Position numbers and translations under genes: made by a program | Origin: Oscillospiraceae bacterium | GTDB taxonomy: Bacteria; Bacillota; Clostridia; Oscillospirales; SIG519 | Direction of reading: 5' to 3' | Assembly (NCBI GenBank): GCA_015067255.1 | Contig: SVMS01000001.1 | Coordinates: 1 to 64,000, forward strand | Length of the DNA: 64,000 nucleotides | The notes under the pieces: generated by a model | What the model was told of the DNA's origin: nothing | Seen by the model: only the letters and a program-made list of their open reading frames with translations | Database searches by the model: none | Shown: one piece after another, positions 40,373 to 50,043 of the stretch | Position numbering within the stretch: the first letter of the stretch is position 1 | Layout: every line of letters begins with the position of its first letter

Positions 40373-42329
40373 GTTTTAAATATATGTATACAGGGATTGC
40401 AGACCAACCGTGGCAAAGACTTCCCGCATTATCAAAATCAGCTGCGCCCTTCTGAGTTTCCCAGAAGCTTGTTGCTCCCTTCTTTATCATATCGCCCCAT
40501 ATTTTATTTATTTGCTCAAAAACGTATCTCTTGTTTTCTTGATTATAAAGCAACGCATCGTATTTGAATATGGTATGGCTCAATGTACACTTAGGCATAA
40601 AGCTATCCTTCATAACCTTTTGTGCAAGCGATTTTTTATTGCTTACAATATCACAGCACAGCGCCAAAACCTGAATAAGCTCAGGCGTTTCCTCTTTTTC
40701 GAGGCTGAATATATAGCCGCCCTTTTCCTTTTTATAAAAGGTACTGTTTATTGCCCTTGCAAGATTTTTCTTCTCTTTCTCATAAAAGCTGTTGTCCTCA
40801 CCTAAAAGCTTTAAAAGCTCAACAAAATTTTTAAGGGAGAACAAATAGAATAAGTTAAGACCGCTGTCAAGCCTATAGCTGAATTTTTCTCCGTCTAAGC
40901 CTTCGTTCCATTCATAGAAATTCCAATACTGTTTTCCTACGGGATTAAGGAAAAGACCGTTTTCCTTTTTAAAGTTTGCAAAAACCTTTTTGGCAACAGG
41001 AAGCATTTTTTTGACAAAGGCTGTGTCCCCGCTGTATATGTAATATTCATAAAGAGCTGTTATCCACATAAGAGAGAATACGGGAATTGTTATAGGCACC
41101 TCTGCCGGTGCGCAAAGCTCCATAAGACCGTCATCTCTTTGTGAAAGAGCCAAAAGCCTTAATGACTCTTTTGCAAAGGTATATTCACCGAAGGCATAAT
41201 ATCCGCAAAGCATCTGATTTCTTGCGTCCATAGCATACAGCGCCTGCTCACGCCAAGGACAGTCCTCATAATGCTCGTGCATACACAGTCTTAAAGTATC
41301 TATTGATATATTATAAATTTCTTCCTGTAATTTATCCTCGCTTTTAAAGCTTACAATGCTTTTAAGAGGGTACTCTGCTTTATTAACTCCGCAATAATTA
41401 ACCTTTGAATTATGGGAATAAATATGAAGCTGAATATATCTTCCTGCTACTCTTGTAAAGGGATAAACAAACTTATTTACACCCTTTTTACCATGCAGCA
41501 AAAATGCAAAATTACGGTTTCCCACAAAGCTACGCACCCTCAAATCTTCAAGATGCTCTCCGTAGCCTGCTATTATATCGCAGTTTTTATCAAGCTCTAT
41601 TTCCAAATTTAGATAGCCCGCTGTTTCTCTTTTTATATCAAAGATATAACAGCTTCCGTCCCCTATATTTTCTACCGTACTTAAAAATGCTCTGTGCATT
41701 TTCATAGCGGGACTTTCACCCTGTGTATCCGCAAAAGAGCCTTTAAAAACACATTCAGTAGGTACTTTTTCAGTAATTTCAAGCTTTTTGACAGGCCTTT
41801 TAAAATATTTTTTATTGTCCTGCAAAACAATCGGTTTTTTATAAAGCTTGTCTTCATTTTCAAGAAAATCTATTTTGCAGTCAAATTCAAAGGTAAAGGC
41901 AAGCTGTAGGGTTATTTTTTCGATTTCGCCGCTTTTGTAGCCTGTATTATCCGAATAAAGTGTATTTTCCGAGCTTACGCACACAGGCTCTTTGCCCTGC
42001 AGAATTTCAAAAATCAAAGAGGGCTCTGCCACTCTGTAGGTGCTTGTGCTTTCCCCTTGATAATAGGCTAAAATATCAACGGTGTTTTCTTTTTTCAAAA
42101 TATCGACAGGAATTTTACAGCTGTCATAAACCTTATAAAAGCTGTAATCCTGATATTGCCCAAAGCTTACGGGAATTTTATTTATATAGATAATATAATT
42201 GCTGTGCGCTCTTATGTTTAAGCTAAGCTCTGTAATTTCTTCAAGACAAAAGCTTTGCCTGAAGCAGACATATTGATTGACGCACTTTTTTTGACTCCAA
42301 ACAGGAACTGATTTTTCAAATACTTTCAT
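40353..42329 (-). CDS. GH78-like alpha-L-rhamnosidase family protein
   Basis: A 658-residue glycoside hydrolase relative. N-terminal beta domains (about residues 1-330) end in the RVAGRYIQLHI strand, and the (alpha/alpha)6 barrel follows. The active-site block EDCPWREQALYAMDARNQ near residue 365 matches the family, with the acidic residues after DCP. SFWET near residue 620 and LCHGWSAIP near the end are also family landmarks. No signal peptide is present, so it acts in the cytosol on imported oligosaccharides. The sugar specificity is inferred. Confidence 0.78.
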   Translation of the reverse strand: MKVFEKSVPVWSQKKCVNQYVCFRQSFCLEEITELSLNIRAHSNYIIYINKIPVSFGQYQDYSFYKVYDSCKIPVDILKKENTVDILAYYQGESTSTYRVAEPSLIFEILQGKEPVCVSSENTLYSDNTGYKSGEIEKITLQLAFTFEFDCKIDFLENEDKLYKKPIVLQDNKKYFKRPVKKLEITEKVPTECVFKGSFADTQGESPAMKMHRAFLSTVENIGDGSCYIFDIKRETAGYLNLEIELDKNCDIIAGYGEHLEDLRVRSFVGNRNFAFLLHGKKGVNKFVYPFTRVAGRYIQLHIYSHNSKVNYCGVNKAEYPLKSIVSFKSEDKLQEEIYNISIDTLRLCMHEHYEDCPWREQALYAMDARNQMLCGYYAFGEYTFAKESLRLLALSQRDDGLMELCAPAEVPITIPVFSLMWITALYEYYIYSGDTAFVKKMLPVAKKVFANFKKENGLFLNPVGKQYWNFYEWNEGLDGEKFSYRLDSGLNLFYLFSLKNFVELLKLLGEDNSFYEKEKKNLARAINSTFYKKEKGGYIFSLEKEETPELIQVLALCCDIVSNKKSLAQKVMKDSFMPKCTLSHTIFKYDALLYNQENKRYVFEQINKIWGDMIKKGATSFWETQKGAADFDNAGSLCHGWSAIPVYIYLKHKQKNP

Positions 42330-42429
42330 TTTTTCTTCCTTTGTTTGACATTTTTATTATCATTATAATTTTACTTTACAGGCAATTATTTATCAACCTA
42401 TATTCTAATAAATTCAACCTATATGCTTT

Positions 42430-43227
42430 TTAATTTACCTCTTTATAAAGATATACTATTCCGTAGCTTGCATTTTTTCTCAATCCGCCGTAGCTGTAAT
42501 CGGTGCATTTTTCCAAAACCTTTATTCCGTTTGAATTGCAAAGCGCCTCAATTTCTTCAATAGAAAGCTCTGACATAAGCAAGGGAATATCGTTGTCGCA
42601 TAAAAAGGCTATATCCTTATGTCCTATAAGCTTTTTACCCGTTTCATAGTCTATTTTAATTACGTATTTAAAGGTATCATTATCGTCTATTCGATAAATA
42701 TTTTTAATGGAAAAAGGAAGCAGTGAAAATTGCTCGTTAGAGCTTGCGCTGTTATCACTGTCACCTACAATGGCAGTGCTTTGATTACTGCTTGTATCTT
42801 CCGCTTTTTTCTCTGTTTCCTCATCGGTAACATAGTAGCTGTTTGAATTACTGCTTGAAGCTTGCGGAGCTTCATCTTTCATCTCTGAATCCATATTGTT
42901 TTTAATTCCGCCGAATTTAAAGAAATCGTTTGAACCGATAAAGCAAATCACAAAAATTGCAGCAACGGTGCCGACTCCTGCAAATATTCTTTTCAAAACA
43001 GTTTTTTTACGCATTTTTTCTTTTCTTATTTCTCTCATAACATTCCTTGAAAAATCTTCATTTAAATCCTGTCCTATTGATGAGGAGGCTTCAAAAATAC
43101 TCTTTACAAGCTCATATTCAGCTCTGCATTCTTCACAGGCTTGCATATGCTCTTCAAAGGCTTGTCTGTCTATGTTTTCGCCGTCTATATACGGCATTAT
43201 TAGCTCTTTAAAGCTTTTACAATCCAT
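42430..43227 (-). CDS. Anti-sigma factor with zinc-finger domain
   Basis: A 265-residue membrane protein. The N-terminus is a zf-HC2 domain with Cys3 and then HMQACEEC (HxxxCxxC, residues 27-34), which holds an ECF sigma factor. One transmembrane helix lies near residues 82-102. A Ser/Asn-rich linker leads to a C-terminal external domain of about 90 residues. Its start coincides with the stop of the sigma gene, so the two are made in balance. Confidence 0.85.
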   Translation of the reverse strand: MDCKSFKELIMPYIDGENIDRQAFEEHMQACEECRAEYELVKSIFEASSSIGQDLNEDFSRNVMREIRKEKMRKKTVLKRIFAGVGTVAAIFVICFIGSNDFFKFGGIKNNMDSEMKDEAPQASSSNSNSYYVTDEETEKKAEDTSSNQSTAIVGDSDNSASSNEQFSLLPFSIKNIYRIDDNDTFKYVIKIDYETGKKLIGHKDIAFLCDNDIPLLMSELSIEEIEALCNSNGIKVLEKCTDYSYGGLRKNASYGIVYLYKEVN

Positions 43228-43823
43228 TACTCCTCATCTCCCTTCGATATATTAGACGGTTGCACTTTATTTTTGTTCCCGTCTTTTTTGATTATTTCAA
43301 TAACCTTATTTCTTGCCCTATGTATTCTTGTTTTAACCGTTTCTTCGCCAATTCCCGTAATTTTTGAAATTTCTTTATAAGAATAGCCGTTTATGTTTCT
43401 TAAAATAAAACATTCTCTTTGCTCTTTTGAAAGACTTTCCAGAGCGTTTATAACCTCTGACATCATTTCTTTTTTCTCGTAATCCTTTTCCACATCAACG
43501 CTGTCTTTGATATCTGTAATTTTTCCGTCCTCATTATAAAGAGAGGAGGTCTGATTTGATAAGCGTTTCTTTAAAAAATCAGCCGTAGCGGTGAAAATAA
43601 TTTTATATAAAAAAGTGTCAAAGGAACATTCTTCTCTAAAGCTTTTTATGCTTTTATAAAGCTTCATAAAAATATTTTGGGATAAATCAAGAGCATCGTC
43701 GGAGTTCTTTGTTTTGGCAAGAGCGTATCCGTAAACCTTTTTTTGATACTCTTTAACTATGCACTCAAAGCTGTATTCGTCCCCAAGCTTTGCTTTTTGA
43801 ATAATTTTTCTGTCAACAGGCAT
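43227..43823 (-). CDS. ECF RNA polymerase sigma factor
   Basis: A 198-residue sigma-70 family factor of the extracytoplasmic type. Region 2 includes ALDLSQNIFMKLYKSI near residue 45 and region 4 the helix-turn-helix NGYSYKEISKITGIGEETVK near residue 145, followed by RIHRARNKV. Its cognate anti-sigma factor is encoded directly downstream. The lysine-rich tail is unusual but short. The signal and regulon are unknown. Confidence 0.9.
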   Translation of the reverse strand: MPVDRKIIQKAKLGDEYSFECIVKEYQKKVYGYALAKTKNSDDALDLSQNIFMKLYKSIKSFREECSFDTFLYKIIFTATADFLKKRLSNQTSSLYNEDGKITDIKDSVDVEKDYEKKEMMSEVINALESLSKEQRECFILRNINGYSYKEISKITGIGEETVKTRIHRARNKVIEIIKKDGNKNKVQPSNISKGDEE

Positions 43824-43827
43824 TTTC

Positions 43828-44763
43828 TCAGTCCTTTCCGATACTTTGAAGTATATCCTCTATCTCCTTTGCATTCTGAGTTTCAAAAATTTTGCATTTG
43901 ACAATGTGGGAGTTTTTAATTCCTTTTAAATATGCCGCTATATGAGGTCTTATTTCTTTTACTGCAATATTTTCACCTTTAAATTCACAAAGTAATTTAA
44001 AATGTCTTAGTGCCATATCAAGCTTATCCTGAACAGTAGGCTCAAAGCCGTCCTTAACTGTTTTAAAAACAAATGGGTTTCCTATTGCGGCTCTTCCTAT
44101 CATCAAGCCTGCACAGCCTGTTCTTCTCATTTTTTCAGCACTTTCGACATCACAGATATTTCCGTTGCCGAATACGGAAATTTTTACTGCTTCTACAACT
44201 TTTGAAATTGTTTCATAATCAATGGGCGCAGAGTACATTCCCTCTCTTGTTCTTCCGTGTACCGATATAAACGAAGCACCGTTTTGCTCACAGATACGGG
44301 CAAGCTCTATACAGTTTTTGTTTTTCTCATCCCAGCCAAGACGCATTTTTACGCTTATGGGTATTTTAACTTCCTTTACAGCCGCTTCAACCAATTTTCC
44401 TGCAAGCAAAGGATTTTTCATAAGAGCGCTGCCGTCCCCGTTATTTACGATTTTAGGCATAGGACAGCCCATATTTATATCAATCATATCAACGCCAAGC
44501 TGTTCGCAAAATGCCGCCGCATACGCCATTATATGAGGCTCATTACAAAAAAGCTGAACAGAAAACGGACGCTCATATTCACAAAATTCCATAAGCAGTT
44601 TTGTTTTTTTATCGTTATAGTAAATGCCTCTTGCACTTACCATTTCAGATACAAGAAGTCCCGCACCGTTTTCCTTACAGAGTATGCGCATAGCTTTATC
44701 TGTAAAGCCTGCCATAGGTGCAAGAGCATATTCATTTTTCAAATTAATATTTTTTATTTTCAT
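43828..44763 (-). CDS. dusB: tRNA-dihydrouridine synthase
   Basis: A 311-residue FMN flavoenzyme reducing uridine to dihydrouridine in the tRNA D-loop. It has APMAGFTDKAMR at residue 13, DINMGCPMPKIVNNGDGSAL with the catalytic Cys near residue 92, VKMRLGW, and SVHGRTREGMY. FGNGNI and GLMIGRAA bind phosphate. ATG 44763 follows AAGGTG; the longer frame is dropped because the family start is here. It lies 4 bp before the ECF sigma gene. Confidence 0.9.
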   Translation of the reverse strand: MKIKNINLKNEYALAPMAGFTDKAMRILCKENGAGLLVSEMVSARGIYYNDKKTKLLMEFCEYERPFSVQLFCNEPHIMAYAAAFCEQLGVDMIDINMGCPMPKIVNNGDGSALMKNPLLAGKLVEAAVKEVKIPISVKMRLGWDEKNKNCIELARICEQNGASFISVHGRTREGMYSAPIDYETISKVVEAVKISVFGNGNICDVESAEKMRRTGCAGLMIGRAAIGNPFVFKTVKDGFEPTVQDKLDMALRHFKLLCEFKGENIAVKEIRPHIAAYLKGIKNSHIVKCKIFETQNAKEIEDILQSIGKD

Positions 44764-44874
44764 ATCAAACACCTTAAGCTCAGTATAGCACATACAATGT
44801 CTTTTTTCAATGTGAATTATCGGTATTTTTCTGCGCAAAATATTTTTATCCTATTTTGAGAAAGGATAAAAATA

Positions 44875-45975
44875 TTGAAAAAATTTTTATGTTTTATTAT
44901 TGTCTTTGTTCTTGTTTCGAGCTTAAATGTCTATGCGCAAGAGGAAAATGAATTAACTATTCACGCAGACAGCTCACAGGAATTTATCTCACGGGCAAAG
45001 AATTTTATATATTCACAAATGGACAACCTTTGCACAAAAACAACTGTTATATTTACAGGTAAAGGACTTGAAGAATTTACTTATGATCAGCTTTTAAAGG
45101 GACAGACGGGACTTGAATCAGAAATTATAACAGAGTATATGCAAACCGAAGGAAAGGACTACAACGCTTTGATTTTAAGGCAGTATTCCATTTCAAAAAC
45201 GGTATGGAAAAATTCTTCATCAAACGGGAAACCGTCAAAGCTTCGTATTATTTATTCTTTTCGTTGGGACGAGGAAATGAGCGATATACAAAAGCTTGAA
45301 AGCTTTTCAAAAAGCGTCATAGAAAAGCTTTCTCAGAAAAACAAAACACAGTATGAAATGGTTAAGGCAATTCACGACTTTGTTGTTTCTGAATATTCCT
45401 ATGATACCTCTTCAGAAAATGAAATTCACAACCCTTCGGATTTGATTGAACAAAGCAAGGGAGTTTGCAGTGCATACACGGGTCTTATATATAAATTGCT
45501 TCAAGAGGCAGGAATAGAAAGCCGAATAATTCTTTTAGATGCAAAAGGCTTAAACGGAGCTCAAAACGAAGCGCACACCTGGAATCTTATAAAGCTTGAT
45601 AATCTATGGTATCATATGGACGCTACCTGGGACGACCCAATAACAATTTTGGACAGCGGAAAAATCCGTTATGATTATTTTTTGAAAAGCGATGAAACTA
45701 TTTTAAAGGACCATAGCTTTAACAAAAAGCCATATCCCTCTGCCCTTGAAGATTACAAGGAAAAGACTCAGTCCTTACCTATAATAAATATCGTTCCTCA
45801 AAAAATTGATACCTCAAAAACAATTCCTTTAAATGAGCTGAAATTAAAAACGCAGACAAGCTTACTCAACAGTTTTTTACTGTTTTTCCCGCCGTCTGCG
45901 TTTATAGGTTTCTTTTGTGTTATTTTTCTGATTGCTATGGCTTTGTTTTTACTGAAATTATTTGAGCAAAGATAG
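44875..45975 (+). CDS. Exported transglutaminase-like protein
   Basis: A 366-residue protein starting at TTG (44875) behind GAGAAAGGAT. Residues 1-21 are a signal peptide. A transglutaminase-like cysteine peptidase fold spans about 155-265. The catalytic Cys is in GVCSAYTGLI, the His in EAHTWNLI and the Asp in HMDATWDDP. A C-terminal transmembrane helix (about 340-362) anchors it. The start overlaps no gene, but its last 18 bases overlap the convergent hslO. Confidence 0.82.
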   Translation: MKKFLCFIIVFVLVSSLNVYAQEENELTIHADSSQEFISRAKNFIYSQMDNLCTKTTVIFTGKGLEEFTYDQLLKGQTGLESEIITEYMQTEGKDYNALILRQYSISKTVWKNSSSNGKPSKLRIIYSFRWDEEMSDIQKLESFSKSVIEKLSQKNKTQYEMVKAIHDFVVSEYSYDTSSENEIHNPSDLIEQSKGVCSAYTGLIYKLLQEAGIESRIILLDAKGLNGAQNEAHTWNLIKLDNLWYHMDATWDDPITILDSGKIRYDYFLKSDETILKDHSFNKKPYPSALEDYKEKTQSLPIINIVPQKIDTSKTIPLNELKLKTQTSLLNSFLLFFPPSAFIGFFCVIFLIAMALFLLKLFEQR

Positions 45976-46827
45976 TACTTCTTTTGGGTCAAAGCTATAT
46001 TTTTTATTGCAGAAATGGCAGGTGGTTTCGATTTTTTCGTCATCTGCCATTTTTTCGAGCTCCTCTTTTCCCAAGGAAAGAATGGCACGCAATGTACGCT
46101 CCTGAGAACAGGTACATTTATACTCGGGATTTGTAGTGCTTAAAATACTGTAATCTATTCCCTCAAAAATAAGATTTAAAATATCTCTGTTGGTTAAATC
46201 CCCTTCAAAAAGAGCATTTACCGATTTTATTTTATTTATGTTTTTTTCAAGAATATCAACAGTTTCGTCCTGTGCGTTTGGCATAAGCTGAACAAGAAAA
46301 CCGCCTGCAGATTTAACGCTCCAGTCCTTTTCAACGCTGACACCCAAAGCACATACGGTAGGTATCTGCTCGCTTTTTGTATAGTAATCGGTTATATCCT
46401 GAGCAATTTCTCCGTATTCGATAGGCACAGTTCCGTTATAATTTTTACCGTTACCCAAATCTCTTATAATAGACATACTTCCCCATACCCCAACAGCCGC
46501 TTTTACATTAAGCTGTCCCTTACTGTTTAAGGGTAAATCAACTACGGGATTTACAGCATAGCCTCTTACGTTTCCTTGATTATCCGATACAGCTACAAGA
46601 TTTCCCGCTGCACCGCCGCCGCAGAAATTAAGAGTCAAGGCGGAATTTTCTTCCTTTTGCATAGCGCCCATAATAGATGCTACGGTAAGCACTCTTCCCA
46701 ACGCAACAGTTACTACGGGAGAGGTTTTATGAATATCAAAAGCCTTACTCACTATATTTTTGCTGTTAATAACAAACGCTCTTACAGAGCCGTCCTTTGT
46801 CAATGCTCTTGTCAAAATATCCTTCAT
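45958..46827 (-). CDS. hslO: Hsp33 redox-regulated chaperone
   Basis: A 289-residue chaperone activated by oxidation and unfolding. The N-terminal domain has LNFCGGGAAGNLVAVSD. The C-terminal redox switch has the zinc-binding KCTCSQERT and CHFCNKKY, the CxC and CxxC pairs. It follows the methyltransferase gene by 12 bp, behind AGGAT. It adds to the oxidative-stress genes in this window. Confidence 0.93.
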   Translation of the reverse strand: MKDILTRALTKDGSVRAFVINSKNIVSKAFDIHKTSPVVTVALGRVLTVASIMGAMQKEENSALTLNFCGGGAAGNLVAVSDNQGNVRGYAVNPVVDLPLNSKGQLNVKAAVGVWGSMSIIRDLGNGKNYNGTVPIEYGEIAQDITDYYTKSEQIPTVCALGVSVEKDWSVKSAGGFLVQLMPNAQDETVDILEKNINKIKSVNALFEGDLTNRDILNLIFEGIDYSILSTTNPEYKCTCSQERTLRAILSLGKEELEKMADDEKIETTCHFCNKKYSFDPKEVLSLLK

Positions 46828-46839
46828 AGTTATCCTCGC

Positions 46840-47580
46840 TTATTTTTCATTCAATGCTACTATTATTGCCCGTGTATCCTTTTCCTTAAGGGACTTCAGG
46901 GACTCATTATATACTTTTAAAAGCCTCATATTTGCACGTTGCAAAGCTTTTTCAATTTCCGAAATTGTATACATTCTTTCGCTGCAGCTATCTGTAAATT
47001 TTTCGTACAGAGCTTCTTGCTTTTCAAAAAAGGTTAAATAAAAATCGCAAATTCCACAGCTTTTATCAAAATCATTTTGCCATATGCAAGTGGCATTTTC
47101 ATTTTCAAATACATACGTTTTATCGGCATATTCATTTTCAAATTTATAGGGTGTATTTATATCAAAAATAAAAATACCCTTGGGAACAAGAAACATACTG
47201 ACACCTTTAAAACAGCTTACAAGCTCATTCTTCGTCAGCAAATGATTGACAACGTCCAGTGAAGAAACAACGGCATCAACAGTGCCGTATAAATCAAGCT
47301 CGGTTATATCCTGATTTATAAAAAGGGTTTTACTGTCCCCTGCGCTCTGAGCTTTTTTTATAGCAGCATCGAGCATTTCGGCAGATATATCAACCCCTGT
47401 CATATCATAACCACGCTGCGCCATTTCCAAGGTAAGACTTCCCGTACCGCAGCCCATATCAAGAATTTCCAAGGGCTTATATTTTAAGCTTGCAAATATT
47501 TTTTCGTATCTGTCGGCAATTTTTAAATAATCAACGTCATCTGTAAAGCTGTCATAAAACTTTGAAAAAGTGCCATACAT
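46840..47580 (-). CDS. Class I SAM-dependent methyltransferase
   Basis: A 246-residue methyltransferase. Motif I is LDMGCGTGSLTLEMA near residue 40, motif II VDISAEM and motif IV AVVSSLDVVNHL. It carries an additional C-terminal beta region (ATCIWQNDFD onward). ATG 47580 is chosen with AAAGGA upstream; the longer TTG frame crosses that site. It lies between yerC and hslO on one strand. The substrate is unknown. Confidence 0.82.
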   Translation of the reverse strand: MYGTFSKFYDSFTDDVDYLKIADRYEKIFASLKYKPLEILDMGCGTGSLTLEMAQRGYDMTGVDISAEMLDAAIKKAQSAGDSKTLFINQDITELDLYGTVDAVVSSLDVVNHLLTKNELVSCFKGVSMFLVPKGIFIFDINTPYKFENEYADKTYVFENENATCIWQNDFDKSCGICDFYLTFFEKQEALYEKFTDSCSERMYTISEIEKALQRANMRLLKVYNESLKSLKEKDTRAIIVALNEK

Positions 47581-47607
47581 TAAAAAATCTTTCCTTTTCA
47601 AAAATGA

Positions 47608-47943
47608 TTATTCAGCATCCTCAAGTGCTTTTTTATAGCCGTCACTACCGTAATTAAGACAGCGGTTTACACGGCTTATCGTAGCTGTGCTTGCGCCTGT
47701 TTTTTCTACGATTTCCGAATATGAACGCTTTTCCTTTAACATTCCTGCAACCTCAAAGCGCTGTACCATTGCTTTAATTTCAGAAACAGTACATAAATCG
47801 TCAAAAAGATTATAGCAATCCTCAATAGTCTCAAGCTTGATAATTGCAGAAAATAATTTATCGGTGCTTTCGTTTTTAAGCTTTTTATTCATTTCTTCAG
47901 CAAACGCCCATATAAAGCTATTTGCCTTCCCCACCTTTTTCAT
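47608..47943 (-). CDS. yerC: YerC/YecD family TrpR-like regulator
   Basis: A 111-residue helix-turn-helix protein of the TrpR-related YerC family. LFDDLCTVSEIKAMVQRF precedes the DNA-binding EKRSYSEIVEKTGASTATIS (abridged), and RCLNYGSDGY closes it, near residue 100. ATG 47943 is chosen since the in-frame ATG 47958 overlaps the -10 box of the gene's own promoter. The leader is then only about seven bases. It opens the yerC-methyltransferase-hslO unit. Confidence 0.83.
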   Translation of the reverse strand: MKKVGKANSFIWAFAEEMNKKLKNESTDKLFSAIIKLETIEDCYNLFDDLCTVSEIKAMVQRFEVAGMLKEKRSYSEIVEKTGASTATISRVNRCLNYGSDGYKKALEDAE

Positions 47944-47956
47944 ATTACTGTGTATC

Positions 47957-47985
47957 ATTTTAGCACATTAAAGTAAAAAAGTCAA
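47957..47985 (-). promoter_or_regulatory. Promoter of yerC with nearly leaderless start
   Basis: On the minus strand TTGACT (47980-47985) and TAAAAT (47957-47962) are 17 bp apart. AAAGTA and TACTTT arms around the -35 box could be an operator. Confidence 0.65.
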
Positions 47986-48049
47986 TTGTACTTTATTTTT
48001 TTATTTTTTATGATATAATATCTATAGTTTTTTAAATGGAGTTGGTAAT

Positions 48050-48919
48050 TTGAAAATCAAATCTGTAATTTGTATTGTTGCTTCGGCGCTGTTATGGGGT
48101 ACTATGGGCATTTTTGTAAATACGCTCTCTCAGTTCGGGCTTTCCAATTTTGACATAGTTTTTTACAGGGTGTTTTTTACCTCTTTAATTTTGCTTGTTT
48201 ATATGCTTATTAAGGACAAAGCTATGCTGAAAATCCGCTTTAAAGACATATGGATTTTTATAGGTATGGGTGTTTTCAGCTTCTTTTTCTTTAATTTATG
48301 CTATTTTTATACGATAAAAAATATTTCTATGTCTGTAGCCGCTGCTCTTCTTTATACTGCCCCCGTTTTTGTTATGATTTTTTCAGCTCTTATTTTCAAA
48401 GAAAAGCTGTCATTATTTAAAATAATTTCTATAGCTGTCACGGTGTGCGGCTGCTTTGCTGTAACGGGAATTTTTTCTCAAAATCACAGCGTAATATGGT
48501 ACAATATCGTAGTAGGTATTCTCTCAGGCTTAGGCTATGGACTTTACAGTATTTTCGGACGTTTCGGAGTTAAAAAATACGGCACTGTCACAGTAACCTT
48601 TTACACTTTTTTATGCGCTCTTTTAGCCTGTATCCCCTTTATTCGCTTTAATAATATTATTTCTCAGATGTCAGATATAAAGCTTTTGTCAATATGTGTT
48701 GCTGCAGGAGTTTTAACCTGTGCCCTTCCTTATATTCTTTATACATACGGACTCAGAAGCATACCCTCGGGACAAGCTTCTGTTATTGCCACTGTCGAGC
48801 CTGCCTTTGCCTGTGTATTAGGTGTTTTATTTTTTAATGACAAGCTTGACTTCTTTATATGTCTTGGGATTGTTTTAATTTTATCCGCTGTTATTATCTG
48901 TTCACTTGACAAAGATTAG
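48050..48919 (+). CDS. DMT superfamily (EamA) transporter
   Basis: A 289-residue, ten-helix transporter made of two EamA repeats. The first repeat includes SALLWGTMGIFVN and ALLYTAPVFVMIFSALIFKE (abridged), the second ALPYILYTYGLRSIPSGQAS and VEPAFACVLG. The start is TTG 48050 behind GGAG. EamA proteins export metabolites or amino acids; the substrate here is unknown. An extended -10 (TGATATAAT) lies at 48011-48019. Confidence 0.88.
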   Translation: MKIKSVICIVASALLWGTMGIFVNTLSQFGLSNFDIVFYRVFFTSLILLVYMLIKDKAMLKIRFKDIWIFIGMGVFSFFFFNLCYFYTIKNISMSVAAALLYTAPVFVMIFSALIFKEKLSLFKIISIAVTVCGCFAVTGIFSQNHSVIWYNIVVGILSGLGYGLYSIFGRFGVKKYGTVTVTFYTFLCALLACIPFIRFNNIISQMSDIKLLSICVAAGVLTCALPYILYTYGLRSIPSGQASVIATVEPAFACVLGVLFFNDKLDFFICLGIVLILSAVIICSLDKD

Positions 48920-48981
48920 TTATTTTTCAAAAATTGTGTGCATATATTTCATCATATACTGTTAAGAAATATGGTGATTGT

Positions 48982-49842
48982 ATGCTTGCACTTGTCTATG
49001 TTAAATACGACAGACAAAGAGGCGCTTTTGCAAAGCTTTTGCGCTTTTTATTTCCTTGCGTTTTAAAAAGTATTAAGGAAAATATGGCAATTTACGAAGC
49101 CTATATGCCTCTACCAAACGGTACTCTTACCAAAAGATGCGAGAAAAAGCTTATTGCAGAAATGAAGAGAGATAAAATAAGCAAATTTTTATGCACCGGC
49201 GGTTGCCGTAAGCTTTTGGAGGACAACGGCTTCACATATGCCTATTCCGAAAACTATTTAAAGAAAAACCTTTTTAAAGCTATAAAATCCCTATCCTGTG
49301 AGCTTGGTGAAAATGCAAAAAAATTAAAAATCTGTATTTGCGAAAAAGATAAAAGCATTACGGCATCAGACCTTTTGACAAACTGTGCCAAAAGCTTTGA
49401 AAATGTAACTCTCATAACTCAGGATGTGGACGGATATTCCGACATTCAGGATGAAATAGCTTTGCAATACGGGGCGGCAACAATAGTAACTCAAAGCTAT
49501 CAGCCGGCAGAAAATGCCGATATACTGATATGTCTTTCATTGACAGACGAAATCTTTAAAAATGCCCGTATCAGCAATCATACCGTTATTATAACCGTTG
49601 ACAAGGATTTTTTGCCCAAAGCTTACTTACAATCCTCTGTAATAACTGCATTTTCAAAGCCTCTTTCAAGTGCTCAGGCAGAGCTTTGCAAAGGCAGTAT
49701 AACTCCTTGGGAAATCTCCTGCGTTCTTGATGAGCAAAATAGCGATACACAAGAAAATTCATTTACAAATTTTTACTCCTTTGGGCGTATGGTTACACCT
49801 AAAACACTCTTAAAGAAAAACTATTCCGATTTTGTTATATAG
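48982..49842 (+). CDS. Conserved hypothetical protein
   Basis: A 286-residue soluble protein not recognised. It has a basic N-terminal half with three helices and CTGGCRKLL near residue 72. A Rossmann-like alternation follows around residues 120-215 (LKICICEKD, NVTLITQD, ADILICLS and HTVIITVD as successive strands). The tail, from about 245, is Gln/Asn/Ser-rich. No catalytic motif is clear. ATG 48982 follows GGTGATT, and the frame could extend to 48934. It lies 62 bp after the DMT gene on the same strand. Confidence 0.6.
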   Translation: MLALVYVKYDRQRGAFAKLLRFLFPCVLKSIKENMAIYEAYMPLPNGTLTKRCEKKLIAEMKRDKISKFLCTGGCRKLLEDNGFTYAYSENYLKKNLFKAIKSLSCELGENAKKLKICICEKDKSITASDLLTNCAKSFENVTLITQDVDGYSDIQDEIALQYGAATIVTQSYQPAENADILICLSLTDEIFKNARISNHTVIITVDKDFLPKAYLQSSVITAFSKPLSSAQAELCKGSITPWEISCVLDEQNSDTQENSFTNFYSFGRMVTPKTLLKKNYSDFVI

Positions 49843-49904
49843 CTACATAAATCTGCTATATTTTTGTACTAAATTACAATTTTTATCGGGCTTTTGTTAA
49901 ACAC

Positions 49905-49933
49905 TTGACAATCGTTAAGAAAAAAAGTATAAT
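49905..49933 (+). promoter_or_regulatory. Sigma-A promoter of greA
   Basis: TTGACA and TATAAT, both perfect, with a 17-bp spacer. The 5' leader is about 105 nt. Confidence 0.88.
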
Positions 49934-50043
49934 GTTAAAATGTATTTTTAGACTGTTTGTTGATATAATCTTTTTTGTGAAACAATCAGTCTGATATATT
50001 TTAAAAAATTTAATGGGTTTTAAATATGAATGGAGAGAATTTG

